Source of the DNA: Sitta carolinensis
Lineage: Eukaryota; Chordata; Aves; Passeriformes; Sittidae
Assembly: GCA_032173965.1 (NCBI GenBank)
Contig: CM063292.1
Span: 3,362,001-3,426,000 of the forward strand
DNA: 64,000 bases
Direction: 5' to 3'
The position numbers and the translations under genes are program-made. How positions within the stretch are numbered: position 1 is the stretch's first letter; every line of letters starts with the position of its first letter. Below are positions 1-13,141 of this stretch, in pieces. The notes under the pieces are model-generated. The model saw only the letters and a list, made by a program, of their open reading frames with translations, did not search any database and was not told the DNA's origin.

Positions 1-1341
1 AGACCAATACAAATCATAGATGGGCCTGAAATTCAGTGTTCATATCCACAGGCAGATCTGCCTTTCCACTCTGTTTCAAGGGAAAGGAGGAAAAGACATC
101 CCCAGTTAATGTTCAGAATCTGCTGAACACCGAGGGGACAAAGAGCTCCCATTCAGCAGCCTAACTGACTGGGACATGAGATGGATTTGGGATAAACCTC
201 CATGGAACCCTGAAAATTCTCCTCCCAAGGGATATGGGAGTACCCAGATCCTCCCAGGGACCTCTGGTATTTTCCAGGACAGAACTGGAGAACTCTTGCC
301 TGTCTCCTCACCCTCTCACAGCCTCCCTTGTGGCTGGACACACTGCAGCTTGCTGCAGTGATTAATTAATGTGCCTCTGCAAATGACTTCATGCAAGGAA
401 ATTACAGCAGCATCTCCTCTGCTGGTATCATCTGAGATAAGCTCTGAAATTGTACCTCCCTCTCCTTTCCTACAGAACAACCTTTTTACTCAGCCAGGCT
501 CTCTGTCCAGGTTAAGTTTCAACAGTTACAAATGTGGTGTGGTGAAAGCACCTCCAGAGAAAACGTCTCATAAATAGTAATAGGGTGCTGTGTTACCCTC
601 TCACTCTTCCAGAGTGAAAGGTGATTTCATTTCAACAAAGAAGTGCAGGAGAAATGGTAAAAATCATTTATTACAGGTCATCTGCTCCTTCTCTCTGTTC
701 CTGTTGATTAAGCAGAGAGGAGAATAACAAACTCAGAAGTGTGATTTTTTTTTTTTATTGCGCATTCATAGCTTTTGTTGGATTCAACAACATGAATTAT
801 TGCTGAGCTACATCTGTTAGAGAACACTGTCCAGGTAAAATCAGCTTCTACTGGCTCCTGTTCAGATGAAATCAATAGGCTTTTTGCCATCATTTTTATA
901 GGCCCAGATATTGCTGTAAAATGCAAGGGAAAAATATTTGGACAGGCAGACACATACGATGTGTCTGTGCAAACTGAAGCCAAAGCTTTTCAGCCTCCAG
1001 CAAGATTGTGTTCTTAATTAAGGGTAAAAAGGAAGAATAACTTGATTCAGAAATAACATTATCTTTCCTCCAGCTCCCCTCATACCAGAAGGTGATTTTG
1101 GTTTCAGCACCATTAATGAAAAGCACAGAGTATCAAAGATCCACGTGCAGCGCTGCAGAGCTCCCCTGCCATGCTGGTTAAAACCAAGCTCTGATTAATC
1201 TGGAGCATGGGCCAGGTGTCCTGAGCTGGTTTTCAAGATAAGGGGTGGCTGGAGGTTGGGGAACATCTTGGGGGATCTATTAAATGGAAACAGTTTCTCT
1301 GCAAGGTCACCAGGCCAGGATGTCCCAGTTGGTGAGCTCAG

Positions 1342-1446
1342 GAAGAAATGATCCCTAAAAGGGAAGAAATGATCCCTGAAAGAGAACAAATGATCCCTCA
1401 AAGGGAACAAAAGATCCCTAAAAGGGAACAAAAGATCCCTAAAAGA
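1342..1446. repeat. 21-bp tandem repeat, 5 copies
   Basis: Five consecutive 21-bp units follow the pattern GAA(G/C)AAA(T/A)GATCCCT(A/G/C)AAAG(G/A), with only a few substitutions between copies. Because 21 is a multiple of three, the array stays open in several frames and looks like a heptapeptide repeat, but nothing around it supports a gene. It is best read as a small minisatellite. Confidence 0.85.
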
Positions 1447-3621
1447 GATGTTTTCCACTGCTCTGGCATTGACAGCTTCATCACCGCAGTGTGGTTGCAT
1501 TTTTATCCCTCTTTTCTGTGTGAAAAGTTTTGCATTATCTTCAGGCTTAACCCTGCCAAAGGGCCATGCCCACTGGAGGGATTGCTCTGTAGCTGCAATC
1601 TCCTCTTTGATGCAGCTCCTTGAACACTTTCCTACAAGAGGAAGCCGTTCTCGAGGTTAATTGAAGAATGTAGAAGTGATGATGGGTTTTGTTTTCTTCA
1701 GTCCTCAATCTTTGCCTGAGAAAGGCTTCAAAGAAATCAGCATTTTCTGTATTTGCTGGCTCCCCAGTGATAAGAGGGAATGACATACAGAGTTCCTGTA
1801 CTTCCTGTACCCCTGCACATCCCAGGGTAGCAGAGGACAAATGATGGCACAGGCTGGGGCACCTTCCTGTCCGGGTTTATTCCCTTTGGCTCACACCTGG
1901 ATCAGTGGGGAGAGGCAGCTGAATCCAGAGGACACAGTCAGAGCCTCTAAATTAGCATTTAACTTTTCTCTGTGCGCAGGGCTTTGGACAGTGATATGGT
2001 CAGGGATCAGTTAGGGATCCCCAAGCTGTTGAAGACACATGAAAATAAAAGTTCTCAGCCCAGTTCCTGAAAATGAACTCCTCATTCAGGAGCTCGTTCA
2101 CACCTGGAGATTCCTCCACAACCAAGGAGTGTTTTCAGAAGAAGACGCAGCAATGGTTACATGTGAGGCAGCCTGACAAAGAAACAAACTGAGAAAGGAA
2201 AACTAACCCCAAAAGCAAAGATGATTAAGCAAAAGATGAAAAGGAAGTTGACTTCACAGATAAAATCTTTTGAAGGCTTTTGGAAGCACAGGTGAGGAGA
2301 CTATTTGGAGTTGGCTAGAATATTTTTAGTGAGAAAATGAATTCCATAGCCACAATTCCCTGTGTCTCCAACACACTGGGACGTTTCACATTAACGTTTA
2401 TGAACAGACATGTATTTTCTCCCTCACTGAGGCATTTTCCCTCTTCTATTTTCAGAGCCCTCTGGAGTGCTCAGATAAGCCCCCTCTGTAAGCCAATCCC
2501 AGCAGGAGACTATTTAATAAGACTCTTTGCAACATAAAATATTTCTGCAAAGGTGGAAATAATGCTATACCTACAATCCTTTTCAAGGGAAGCAGAACAA
2601 GAGAATTTGGATGTGGAAAACCCCTTTTTGATCATTGCAGTGCCTTTTTCTTTACTGCAGGACACAGCAGTGACAGAGGGATGTGACCCACGATTATGGC
2701 AATCACTGGGACTCACCTGGAGAGCCCTGGATTTCATTATTCTGTTCCACACCATTCCCACCAACCCTGCAGTGTCCTTGTACCTGCTCTGACCTGTCTG
2801 AGGGTGGTGTCGACTTTATGTGGCTGCTGAAGGACCTGGACACGAGCTGGAGCCTGAGCTACAGCTCCTGTTTGCCTTCCTGCACCTCTCAGAGGCAGCG
2901 ACAGGGTAAGGAACGGGGGAACTGCTTTGGCTGCTCCAGTTTAACAGAAAATCCTCTCTTGGTGGCTCCTCACGTGTCCAAATATAACCTCAAGTGTGCC
3001 TGAATGTAATATAAAATCCCATTCTGGTAGGGGCTTTCATTTTATTCTGGTAATGCAACTATCCCTGATATCAATGCACAGCTTTTATCTCTCCATTCCA
3101 CAAGGATATTTTTTGGTGAGTTTAAAATCTGCTCAGAACTGTCCATGTTCATTTAAGGCACTTGGATAATTAAGCTATCAAATTATTTGTCATGTTGATT
3201 TTTTTTCTCTTCAGTCTTTATAATTTATTTTCTTAAAAGCTAAGAAGAAATATGTTGACACCTCCCCTCAGCAGGTGTTTGTTTCTGGCCTTTGAGGGAT
3301 CTGAGCACACAGCTGGTGCTGCTGTGTGCCTGTGGAAACCAGGGGTGCTGGGCTCTCCTGAGACTGGGTTCTGCTGCCCCTCTCTCTCCTGACACCGAGG
3401 AGAAACCTCAGCCCCCATCAGATGAGCAATCTGTGCCAGACAGGAAATCTTCAGCCTTTCATGTTCCTCCAAAGGCAGGAAAATCAACAAAGAGAAAAAT
3501 GGTCAAGGTCTCACGTACTGTCCAACAGCCCAAAATCCCAGAAAACAGGAACAGGAAATCTTTTCAGTTCGTTCATCAATCCTGCTCTCTCTGCCCATAC
3601 ACCCACAAGATAAAAGGACAT

Positions 3622-3677
3622 AGAACATATATTGACTATATCTTCTATATTGACTATATCTTCTATATTGACTATTC
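3622..3677. repeat. 18-bp AT-rich tandem repeat, about 3 copies
   Basis: The unit TATATTGACTATATCTTC is repeated almost perfectly, and a third copy breaks off at its end. It is a simple local duplication with no coding support. Confidence 0.75.
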
Positions 3678-4451
3678 CGTTTTGACTGTATTTCAAATGA
3701 TGAAACTTTTCAAACACAGCCAAAACTTCAGAAAATACTCATTGTTTAGAGAAAAAAAAACCACAAAAAGTTGTGATGTTTACAACAAAGGAAAAGATTG
3801 TTTTTTACACAACCAAACCATTTTGTGTTGATTTTGATACCGCTGACTTTCTTTTATTGTTAATGCTTCAAAAAGCAAAAAATAACAAATATTACAAACA
3901 ATCTAAACTATTCAACTTATCTTTTTTTTCTTCCCAGCTAAACTGAATTGATGTATTCCCAGGAAAGGTTTTAGTTCTGCAAAATCAGCACATCCCACAG
4001 AATTTTTGTTCCGTAGGGAAAATTTTATCTACCTACATCCGGTAATTGTTTTATTTTTCACCTCAAAAAGACCTCAGTTGGATCAGGTCAGCTTTCCTAT
4101 TCTGCTTTACATTTATTTCTAACAGGAAGCTGTATCTGTCAGCAACTGAGTATTCTGCTAGCAATTAGAATCCCATCCAACGTGTGAGAGCTTTTTCTAG
4201 CACGCTGCAGGAATGCAAAAAGGACATTTTGGATGAATTCGAGGTATTAATATGAATGTGTGTCACACACTAGGCATTGTTGATTTGCCATGACAATATC
4301 TCCATGGAGATTTCTAAAGTACCTATTCCTGGTTAATATTTCCACTATTGATCAGACACCCATTCAAGAGCCCAGAATTTGGTGTTAACATGGGTATCCC
4401 AGGGGACCTGGGTTCTAAAGGAACTACAGTTAGCTTGGATGTGATTTTCAG

Positions 4452-4710
4452 AGATTCACAGAATATCCTGAATGGGAAGGGACCCCCAGGGGTCATCAGG
4501 GGCATCCCTGAGCAGTGTCCAAAGGCTCCTGGAGCTCTGGCTGCCCCAGGGCCGTGCCCATTCCCTGCAGCCTTTCCCTGAAATCCACCCTGAACCTGCC
4601 CTGGCCCAGCTCCAGCTGCTGCCTTGGCTCCTGCCACAGGTCCAGAGAAGAGAGCAGTGTCTGCCCTTCTTCCCCTCAGGAGGAAGCTGTAGCCTGCAAT
4701 GAGATCTTGA
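4452..4710 (-). mobile_element. Truncated CR1 LINE fragment
   Basis: The + strand begins with a TTCACAGAATATCCTGAATG-like stretch, then GGAAGGGACC, a clause resembling CTCCTGGAGCTCTGGC, and a final part resembling AGGAAGCTGTAGCCTGCAAT. These are landmarks of the bird CR1 3' untranslated region read in reverse, so the element lies on the - strand. Only the 3' end is present, with no reverse-transcriptase sequence. The many mismatches indicate an old copy. The identification rests on remembered CR1 consensus features. Confidence 0.75.
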
Positions 4711-6811
4711 ACCCCCCCCCCCCAATGTTTCTGCAATCTTTTCATTTGTCTCCCTTAAAAAATAAACAAATATTGATTGTGATTATTTTACAGGCTCAGG
4801 TGTAATTATTTTTTTTTCTGCCTCTCTGATTTTGCTTTATTGCCAGGAATCCATCCACTCCAGCAGTTCTGCTATTTTGATTAAAGAAGACTAAGAAACT
4901 GAACTACTGTCTTTTATTACACAATTTAATTCTGTTTGAGTTTGGGAAGGTTTTAGGATTATCTGCCTGCTGACCTTGGCTTGAGCAGAACAAAACACCC
5001 TGTGAGCTCCAGGGGGTCAGTGCTGTGGCATGGGAAAGCTCCTCTCTCCAGTGGGGAAAGTCTTGGGGCTGCACTATGCTGTGTGCTCTGCACACAAACT
5101 GTGCAGGAAAACAATGAGCATTATCACCAATGATTTCATTCCCGTTCTTTCCCTTTCAGCACAGATTATACTTAACAGCTATAAAGCCAAAACAGCTGTA
5201 GGCGAATAACAGCAGAGTTCAGAATGGATTCTGGCCCTAAAAATGTCACTCAAAGCCTTCAGATTTGCAAAGCTCCCTGCTCCCTCTCCATCAGGGATGG
5301 CTGGCAATGCTGCCACGAATTCTCTGTGGCTCAGGATGGACTGAGCTCACTGTGAAATGACTTTCTGGGAAGCCTCTCCCTTGTTTAGTGCAATTCCTTG
5401 TTTTCTGGAAGAGACTCTGGGATTGTTCTGGCTATTGTGAATGTGACCTCAGATGTCTCAGTTCTTATTTCTCTAGCTGGGAGGATTTAGCAGCGTCGTT
5501 CAGGGGCCAACAAAGAACGTTCCCAGTTAGTGTGAAATGCTCACCTATCACCTGTGTCAGTCAAAGGGCACAGGTGGAAATGGATAATAAAATTCATGCC
5601 ACAAGAACACAACTCACAGAGAAAAAGCATTGAAATAGTTAATGCAAATGTATGAAGGCTTCAGGTCACAAAACCCCCCCCCAAAAAAAATCCAGAAAAC
5701 TCAAGCAAATTTGCTATCAGGGATTAATTCCATTTCCCAAAAGGAGCTCAGTCAGGAACTTCTAACAATCAATCTCCAGGATTTGCTGAGCTCCCCCTTG
5801 CTGGGACAAAGAATTTAAACTATTTCAGGCCTGACTTCGGGTATTTACTACCGGGGTGAGTTTGGCAGGGGCCAGCTGAGGGAATCTTCACATCCCCATT
5901 CCACCACAGCTGGAATGTCTCACAGCTGCTATGCCATTTGGTGATAGCTTATTGGACTCGAGTCTTCAGTGCTTCAGGAAGAATTCTTTGCAGTGATTTG
6001 CCCTTGCAGCTTTGCTGACTTCCCTGATGGAAGCAGCAGGAGAAATGAGTGCCCTGATGTTCTCTGAGTTCCTCTGGAAGAGCACTGCTGCTTTTTCCAA
6101 GCCTTCTCCCAGACTGCTGGTCCTGGGATCATTAATAGCAGAGCTCTGCTCTGCTGATCTGCCAGAAACACCCACTGGATGTGGATCAGACATTGGCTCA
6201 GGATTGTGCTCCTGGAGAGATGCTGAGTGCAGGACACAGCACTCACTCTCCCTTTCCCTGCCTACAAGAGGACAGACCATTTCTGACAGGGTAAAAATGC
6301 TGGAACAGTAGCTGCAGGAGATGCCTCATTAGGACAGAGACTTCTGGTCCAACATAAACTTCTCATTACTTTTTAATACATTCAGAAAGGCAAGCGTGTT
6401 TGCTCTGGATCTGCTCTGTGTGATGTGATTCTGTGTCATGACTTTCTGAGCTGGCACAAGGAGCCCTTAAGCTGGATTTATTGTTTTGTTGAATCATGAC
6501 CTCAGGGATTTGTGAGAGAAATGAACTGCAGCCAAGTGCTGGAGATTTTAAGACAGTTTACAAGTGGAACCTCGGTCAGGCTGAAGTCAACAGCAAATCT
6601 CTGTATTGTGCTTTGGAACAAACCCACTTGATGGCTGAAACATGAACTTTCTGTGAGAACATACAGACCAGGCTTGGTGTGGCTTGAATTTCTGGCCTGA
6701 GGCTTTGAGGAGAGGATATTCATTGCCTCAGGATGATGGAGAGGCCATCCCACCTCCTTTGGGGTGGGGGCTGGAGCAGGCTCCCTCCAGGATCCTGAGC
6801 ACCCTGAACTT

Positions 6812-6829
6812 CCCCCCCCCCCCCCCCCC
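6812..6829. repeat. Poly(C) tract, 18 bp
   Basis: This is an uninterrupted run of 18 C on the + strand. The length is uncertain because such runs are prone to sequencing and assembly error. Confidence 0.9.
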
Positions 6830-9800
6830 TTCTCTGACAAAGGCACTCTGCAGTGTTTCTGCTCCCCTGCTGCAGCTGATGCTCCCACATTTACCCTGGT
6901 TCAAGCACGAGGCAGGAAACACTAAAACGATCCTTGTTTTGGAAAAGGTTTCTTTAATCCTCCTGTGCCTGCCGTTGGTGTCCTTCCAGCCAGTGACTAG
7001 TAGTCAGAGCTGCATAAAAGCCACTTCTCCCCTCTCTCCCCCACATCCTTTTCCAAGACATTTTGAAAGGCCCAAGATCCTTTCTACTGAAGTATGTAAT
7101 CATTTGGAAGTTGAAATATAATGTGGCTTACATAAAACTGCAGGATGCAGAATGCAACCCCATTCAGATCCAATCGAAGCTTCCTTGAATACTGACATCC
7201 TCTGGAAATTTTCCATTTTTTTCACCAAATTTTCCAAATCACTAGACCAGACGAGTTACCTTTTAACGTTACTTTGATTAAAATAATAATTTTCTTTCAA
7301 CCAATAAATGATCTTAGCCAGAAAATAATTTGCATTAGTTGAGCATATGGGTTGACTCAAAGACAAGTTAATTACAGAACATAGTGCAGAGAACCTTTGC
7401 CTACTTGAAGGAGACAGCTACAAAAAGGAAAAATGGAATAGGTGTTATCTCTTTTTAAATTAAATTGCCTTTTACAGGGAAGTACTTTATTCAACATGAA
7501 GCAGAGTCTACATGAAATGAGGAAAGAAAGGAAAAAATGAGACTGAGAAGTCATTGAGAGAAAAAGGAAAAAATAAAACCTACTAAATAGAAAGCTGAAG
7601 GAAAGAATGAGGGTTTCCCCTCTATTTTTCAAAAGGAAAAAAAGGAGCTGAGGTGACACTGAGAGATGGAAGAGAACAGGACTGAACTGTGCTCCACACT
7701 CTGCTGGGTTAAGGGAATTTCTGCTGCAGTGGCTGCAGCTAAGTCAGAGCTGGGCTCTGATTTAAACCAAGAAAAGAAAGCTCTTAACCCAAACAATCCT
7801 CCCACAGACTCCCCTGTAATTGTCCTTGGGAGCAGGACAAAGCCAAGGCCACAGGCTTGAGCCTTGCTTTCAGCTCAGCAAATCTTCATGGACAATCTAT
7901 AGCTTCAAAAGCCAGCTTTAAACACTGGGATGATACAATTCTGCTCTGTGATTGCTTCCAGATTATATACGTGGATATTAATTATGTAAATAAATTTATC
8001 ATTCATGTAATAACTACATGTGAATATAAACATGGCAGTCCTGCCAGAGGCCAGGGAGAGACTGCTGAATTTCAGAACCAGACCTTCTGGTCCCAGCTCA
8101 GTCTGACAAGAGGCTCTCTGATAAGATCAGAGGAGTCCTGGTGCACACCAGAGCTACGTGTTCCAGTGTGAGACCATTCCAAACTGGGAAGCATTTCCAG
8201 GCTTGACCTCACGGGTGCGAAAATGGAATTTCCCCAGAGAAGAAAAGATGAAAAATGCAAGATAGCTTTTCCCCAGCCATGTGTGCAGTGCATGCTTGCA
8301 AAGAGCCCAGTAATTTTCAGGGTTATTCTCCTTAATCTCAGTGTACAATCCATCTCCAAAAACCCTACAGGATCTGAAATAACTTTTGCATGAATTCAGA
8401 TCAGTATAATGATTACCTGGTTGTCATCTGTGTTTCCTGACATTGCTTGTGCAGGATAGAAGATTATAACATCAGAGTTATAATTATGTTAGCAAAAGCC
8501 TTGGATTTAGTGAGTTAGCTGGGTACCTGCAATTTACTCTCTTATTGATCATTCAATCTTTTATTTATGCCAAATCTGAAAAATACACAGCCCATGACCC
8601 AAACCCTACTCACATTTGATCTCCCTCCAAAAGCTTTGTTTAGTTTGATTGATTTTTGAATACACCTTCAGCTCTAGGTCACACCAGCTGTGGCAATGAC
8701 AGCTCTTTAGAGACATTTCAGTATCTCTCATAAAAAGGGATTTAAGTCCCTGCTTCTCCCAGTACATCAGGTTTATTGTCTGTGGGAAAGGTTTGGACAT
8801 GGCAGGGATGAGCCAGCCCTGCTCTAAAGCACTGTTTGATCACAGGTAAGAAAAGGAAACTGTTCCTGTAACTATCTGGAGATTTATGGAGGTCTAGGAG
8901 TGCAGTGGATCTGTTTTATACAGAATCAGTCCACAGTTTATGGCCCGATCACCACACAGACCCAGCACTTTTAGAGCCTTTCCCAGGCATTTCACACATT
9001 TGGATTATCCTGTGGGTGGTAGGGATGAGCTCCAAGGCAAGACCTGAACGCTCATTTCCACATGTTTTCCTGGCTCTAAAATATTAATATAAAATTCTAC
9101 AAGCCAGGGTTTGGATGACATCTGTAGATGATGCATTTTCCTGCTTCAGCTCCACAAATCAAGAATGTCTTCTTAATTCATTCTTTGGAAAGAATAAAGT
9201 GATTCAAAAATGTCATTAAGGGCATAATTTAGTGTAATGAACCATCATTACTAGATAAAACCCAGCCTGGCTCAGAAATTATTCCCAATTTGCACCTGAG
9301 TCTAGACTTTCCTGGTGTCTGCATTGGCAAGGCAATGCAGGACTGGGTTTGGGGCAATTTGGGGAGATTTCTGTGGGGCAGGGCAGGGCTGAGCTCTGCA
9401 CCAAGGGGGTTTTTACTGGCCTCAGGGGCCATGGTCCTTCCAAAAGGACCCTGACCTGTCCCACAAGGACAGAGAGAGACTTTAGGGGTGTAAAGCCTGA
9501 GGAGCCATGCAGGATATTTATTTGGGCAAGGGGTTTTTTTGTTGTTTTGGGGGGTGGTTTGGTTTTTTTCTCCAAAACCCGTCTTGTTCTAAAGGAATTC
9601 TGAACATGAGCGACCTACTCAGCATGTAAGGCATCTAACCTAGAGCAGGGACATCCCTCAGCAAAACAGCACTCAGATGTTTAATACCAGAGTGTTCACT
9701 CACTAAAAATCTACTCAAGGTGACAAAAAAGGCTCTCCAGGGCAGTCTGTGTCAAACTGGGATGTGCTGGCCCCAAAGGCAGTGGTGCCAAACTGGTGCC

Positions 9801-12708
9801 AGTGCTCACAGCAGTGCGGGGTGCTGGGCTGGATCTGATGCCTGCCTTGTTTCCCCACTCCCTTCACTGCTTTCCTCTGCTCAATGAGCAGCTTTACAGG
9901 ATGCCTTTGGGACTTCCTTGTGTCTGAGCAGTGCCAGAGAAAAGCAGAACTGGGGAGGGCTTGTACAGCATCAAAGTCAGAGCAGAGCTGGGGAAACAGA
10001 GCACTTTAACCCTAATTTGACACATTATTAAATCGAAAAGGACAGGGGAAAAAACATCCTCGTGGAAGGGGACCATGAGGAGTCTTTTTTTTCCCCAGAC
10101 TTGCCAACCCTAAATTAGTATTCTGTGCTCTCTGAAGGAGGAATGCTTTTTCTTCTGCTGTACTACTTTAAAATGGCCTTTCAGAAAGCGTTTCTCAGCA
10201 TGCAGGGAATAGCTGAAGGTCTTGAAAGAAAAGAGTGCATTCAAACCAGCACTTGGCACTTACAAAGATGTTGGCTTTCTATGACCCCAGCCCTCCCATT
10301 CCTCTACAACTACTATCCAAAAAGAAATATTTTCATCCAGCTGGCCTCCCCTGTAACAAAATAAGCCAGAATCTTTGTGTTAATTTGCAAACTGGGCGTT
10401 TCTCTGGGATCTGGGCACTCCCAGCTGTAATTTATTCCTTCATGTGACATTTATTCCCAGCATAGTGACCCTGGCCAGGGCTGCAGCAGGCCCTGCTCTG
10501 GCCAGGGCAATGTGGGCACTTGCCAAGAGAGCCACGAGCTCCTGCCCTGCTGCAAGGCTCAAACGGCCCCTGCAAGGGGCTGGAGACAGAGGAGGTCTGT
10601 GCTCTTACAACCTCACCATCCTGCTGGCAGTGGAGCCTTTTTCCCCAGGGACATCAGCTCAGCTCTTGGTGCAATTCTGCCTTTCTTTCTTCTGCCCTTT
10701 CACCAGACAAGGGACTGCACACCCAGAAATAATTCACAGAGTGGATACCAGAAACCTTGGTTGGATACAGATTCCAGCTCATTTCCATTGCTTTGATTTA
10801 GTTTAACATCAGGTCTTTAATTCGTTATAACCTTTAAGTTCTTTCACAAGATTAAATAATTTTCTTATCTGTTACTGATCATTTTCTTATGTTCTTTTCC
10901 TGGGAGATTAAGTGAGATAGTATCTGTAAGCACTTTGAAGATGTTAAAGTGCTTATTACTGGATTTGAAAAGTCAACAGAATCACGAAGTTACAGGGTAA
11001 AAATATATATTAAAAAAGAATAAATCCCAGACACCACTCCTGACTCATCAACACAGCTGGATGCTGAGTCCTTCTGACCCTGCATCATGTGCTGCTCTTT
11101 ATCCCACTGTTCAAATCCCACCGACTGCCCAGGTGAGATAAAAAAGGGACATCATGTAATTCAGATTCCCAGTTTCATCCTAAAGACATCCCCTGGGATC
11201 CAAAACTTGCTTTTCTCTGAGCAGAAAGGGAATTTTACATCACCAGCTTCTGGCCTTGCATATGTAGGCAGACAGCTCTGGTCTCACAACTTGAACATCC
11301 TGGGCTACAAATTACAGCCTGATTCAGATGCTGCTTCATATGTGGCTCATCTGTGCCTTCTGCCAGCCCAAGAATTGCTGGGAGTGGGGCAGGGCAGGGC
11401 TCGGAGCCTGTTTAATCTCTCGGTGCCTGGCAGCCAACATCCCGAGGGAATGGAAAGGAGGTGCAAAGTGGAGCCCTTCCAAATTCAGGTCAGGAAGAGT
11501 CATAAGGACACAGAGCACTCGACAGATGGGTTCCCTGTTCCCCAGTCCACAGTAATTGAAGAATTACTGGGCAATTAGTGGCAAAATAGGAGCAGAAAAT
11601 GGATTCAGGGTAGATGCTAACATCGGGAGGGGATATTGAAGGTGGTACCACGATGTCATTTGGTTTATGTCCCTTCATCTCTGGGACATAATCAATCTTG
11701 GGGAAAGGAATATATTCTGGAAAAGGGGGTTTGCCTTCACTCAGCAGTTTTTGCAGCCAGGCCTTTGAGGGCTCCCATAATATGAATCTTCCATCACTTG
11801 CACTGCACTGACCTCCCTGTGTAATTTAAAAACTTGTTTTCTTCTCAGAAGTCTCCCTCATTTCTTCTCCAGAGCTTCTCTTCAGTCTTGCCATCTTGGA
11901 AAGACTTCAGTCAAACCCATCAGAGAAAGATTTGGGTTTCATTGCTCACATGTGATGTGTCTTGCTGACCTTTTGGTGCCTCTGTTAACCCTCGTCACTG
12001 TGACACTTCAATTTCCCCAAACAGAGAGGAGGAACGAAACCCCAAAGGGTTTCAGCAGCAAAGCTTCCACCTCTGAACTCAATAAAACAATGTTTAAATT
12101 GAAGGAGTTAATAAGTAGCAGAAGCCGTTTTTAGACCACAGAGAAGTGCAGAGAATACAGCAAAGGAACAGCAATGTCTGCAGAACTGTGATTCAGATTT
12201 CTTGTACCTTCTTCACAGAGCTTTTCTCGGGTATTAGTTCTGCCCCTTGTGCTTTGTGCGTCTCTGACACTGAGCCAAGCCTGCTCAGCTAATGCTTTTA
12301 CAACTCAAAGAATCTATTTTATCTGATTATTTTTCAGCCACTTGAAATTAGGGTTTGAAACTGCTCTTACAAAGAGCCATCTGAAGTGATGAGAATGCGG
12401 AAAAAAAAATAGCTCAAGTGCCTATCAGAGAAATATCCTGACTGTCAGCTGCTTCTGGGGAAGAAACCACTGCACTGAGCTACAAGAGGAAGCACCAAGA
12501 GCTCTTTAGCCCCTTTTTTGCTTCTAAGCAGGAAATTGTGGGAGCATGGTTTGAGGAACAAAGTGGGGAGAGCTGAGGTGTGAACTCTGCCAAAGCCCAG
12601 AGGTGGTGGGACCGGATCTGCATTTCAGCAGGTGGGAGGGAAATGCAGGGAACGGGCTTTTCATTGATCCCAAACACAAGCTGCGATTCAGCACCTGGTC
12701 TTGTGTGC

Positions 12709-12729
12709 AAAAAAAAAAAAAAAAAAAAA
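12709..12729. repeat. Poly(A) tract, 21 bp
   Basis: This is an uninterrupted run of 21 A. No retroposed gene body or target-site duplication was recognised beside it, so I treat it as a simple homopolymer. Confidence 0.85.
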
Positions 12730-13119
12730 GGGAAAAGAGCAGGAAAAGTGTTTGTCTAATTCTTCATCACTGGTAGGAATAGGGAAAACAGCTCTGTTAA
12801 TGTGCTGTCTCTATGGCAACTGTGCAACAGGGCACTCACTGCAGGGATTTGCTCCCTGCTTTTTGCACTGCACAGGAAATACCTGCATCTTCTCTCTGAA
12901 CACCAACATCTGTGCATTTTACTGACTTCTGACACAAAAGAGCAGAAGACGTGCCAAAAAAAAAAAAAAAATTTGGAATTGTCTTATTTCAGATTTCACT
13001 TTTGGAGCTAGACTGCCAAAACCCCTAAAAATGAACAAGGTTTTTATTGGTGGGAAAACAATGAATGGGAGAGAAAAATTCCCTCCACTGAAAAGGTCTT
13101 TTGTGGGCAGGGGAAGAAA

Positions 13120-13141
13120 TTTTTTTTTTTTTTTTTTTTTT
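13120..13141. repeat. Poly(T) tract, 22 bp
   Basis: This is an uninterrupted run of 22 T. No retrotransposon sequence was recognised on its right side. Confidence 0.85.

Larger units (their letters stand above)
1..4450. other. Gene-free AT-rich DNA, left edge
   Basis: I see no coding exon here on either strand. All open stretches are short, lack recognisable protein motifs and are not framed by convincing splice sites. The only structured content is the 21-bp tandem repeat at 1342-1446, the 18-bp repeat at 3622-3677 and small A/T runs. The region is read as intergenic DNA far upstream of MEAK7. In mammals COTL1 lies on this side, but none of its exons was recognised. Confidence 0.6.

Noticed and set aside
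11087..11578. A 163-codon open frame on the + strand
   Set aside because: There are no motifs, no homology that I recognise and no exon context. It is one of several chance frames in this stretch.
12709..13141. Poly(A) and poly(T) runs as ends of a retroposed gene
   Set aside because: The DNA between them shows no similarity to a known transcript, and no flanking duplication was visible.
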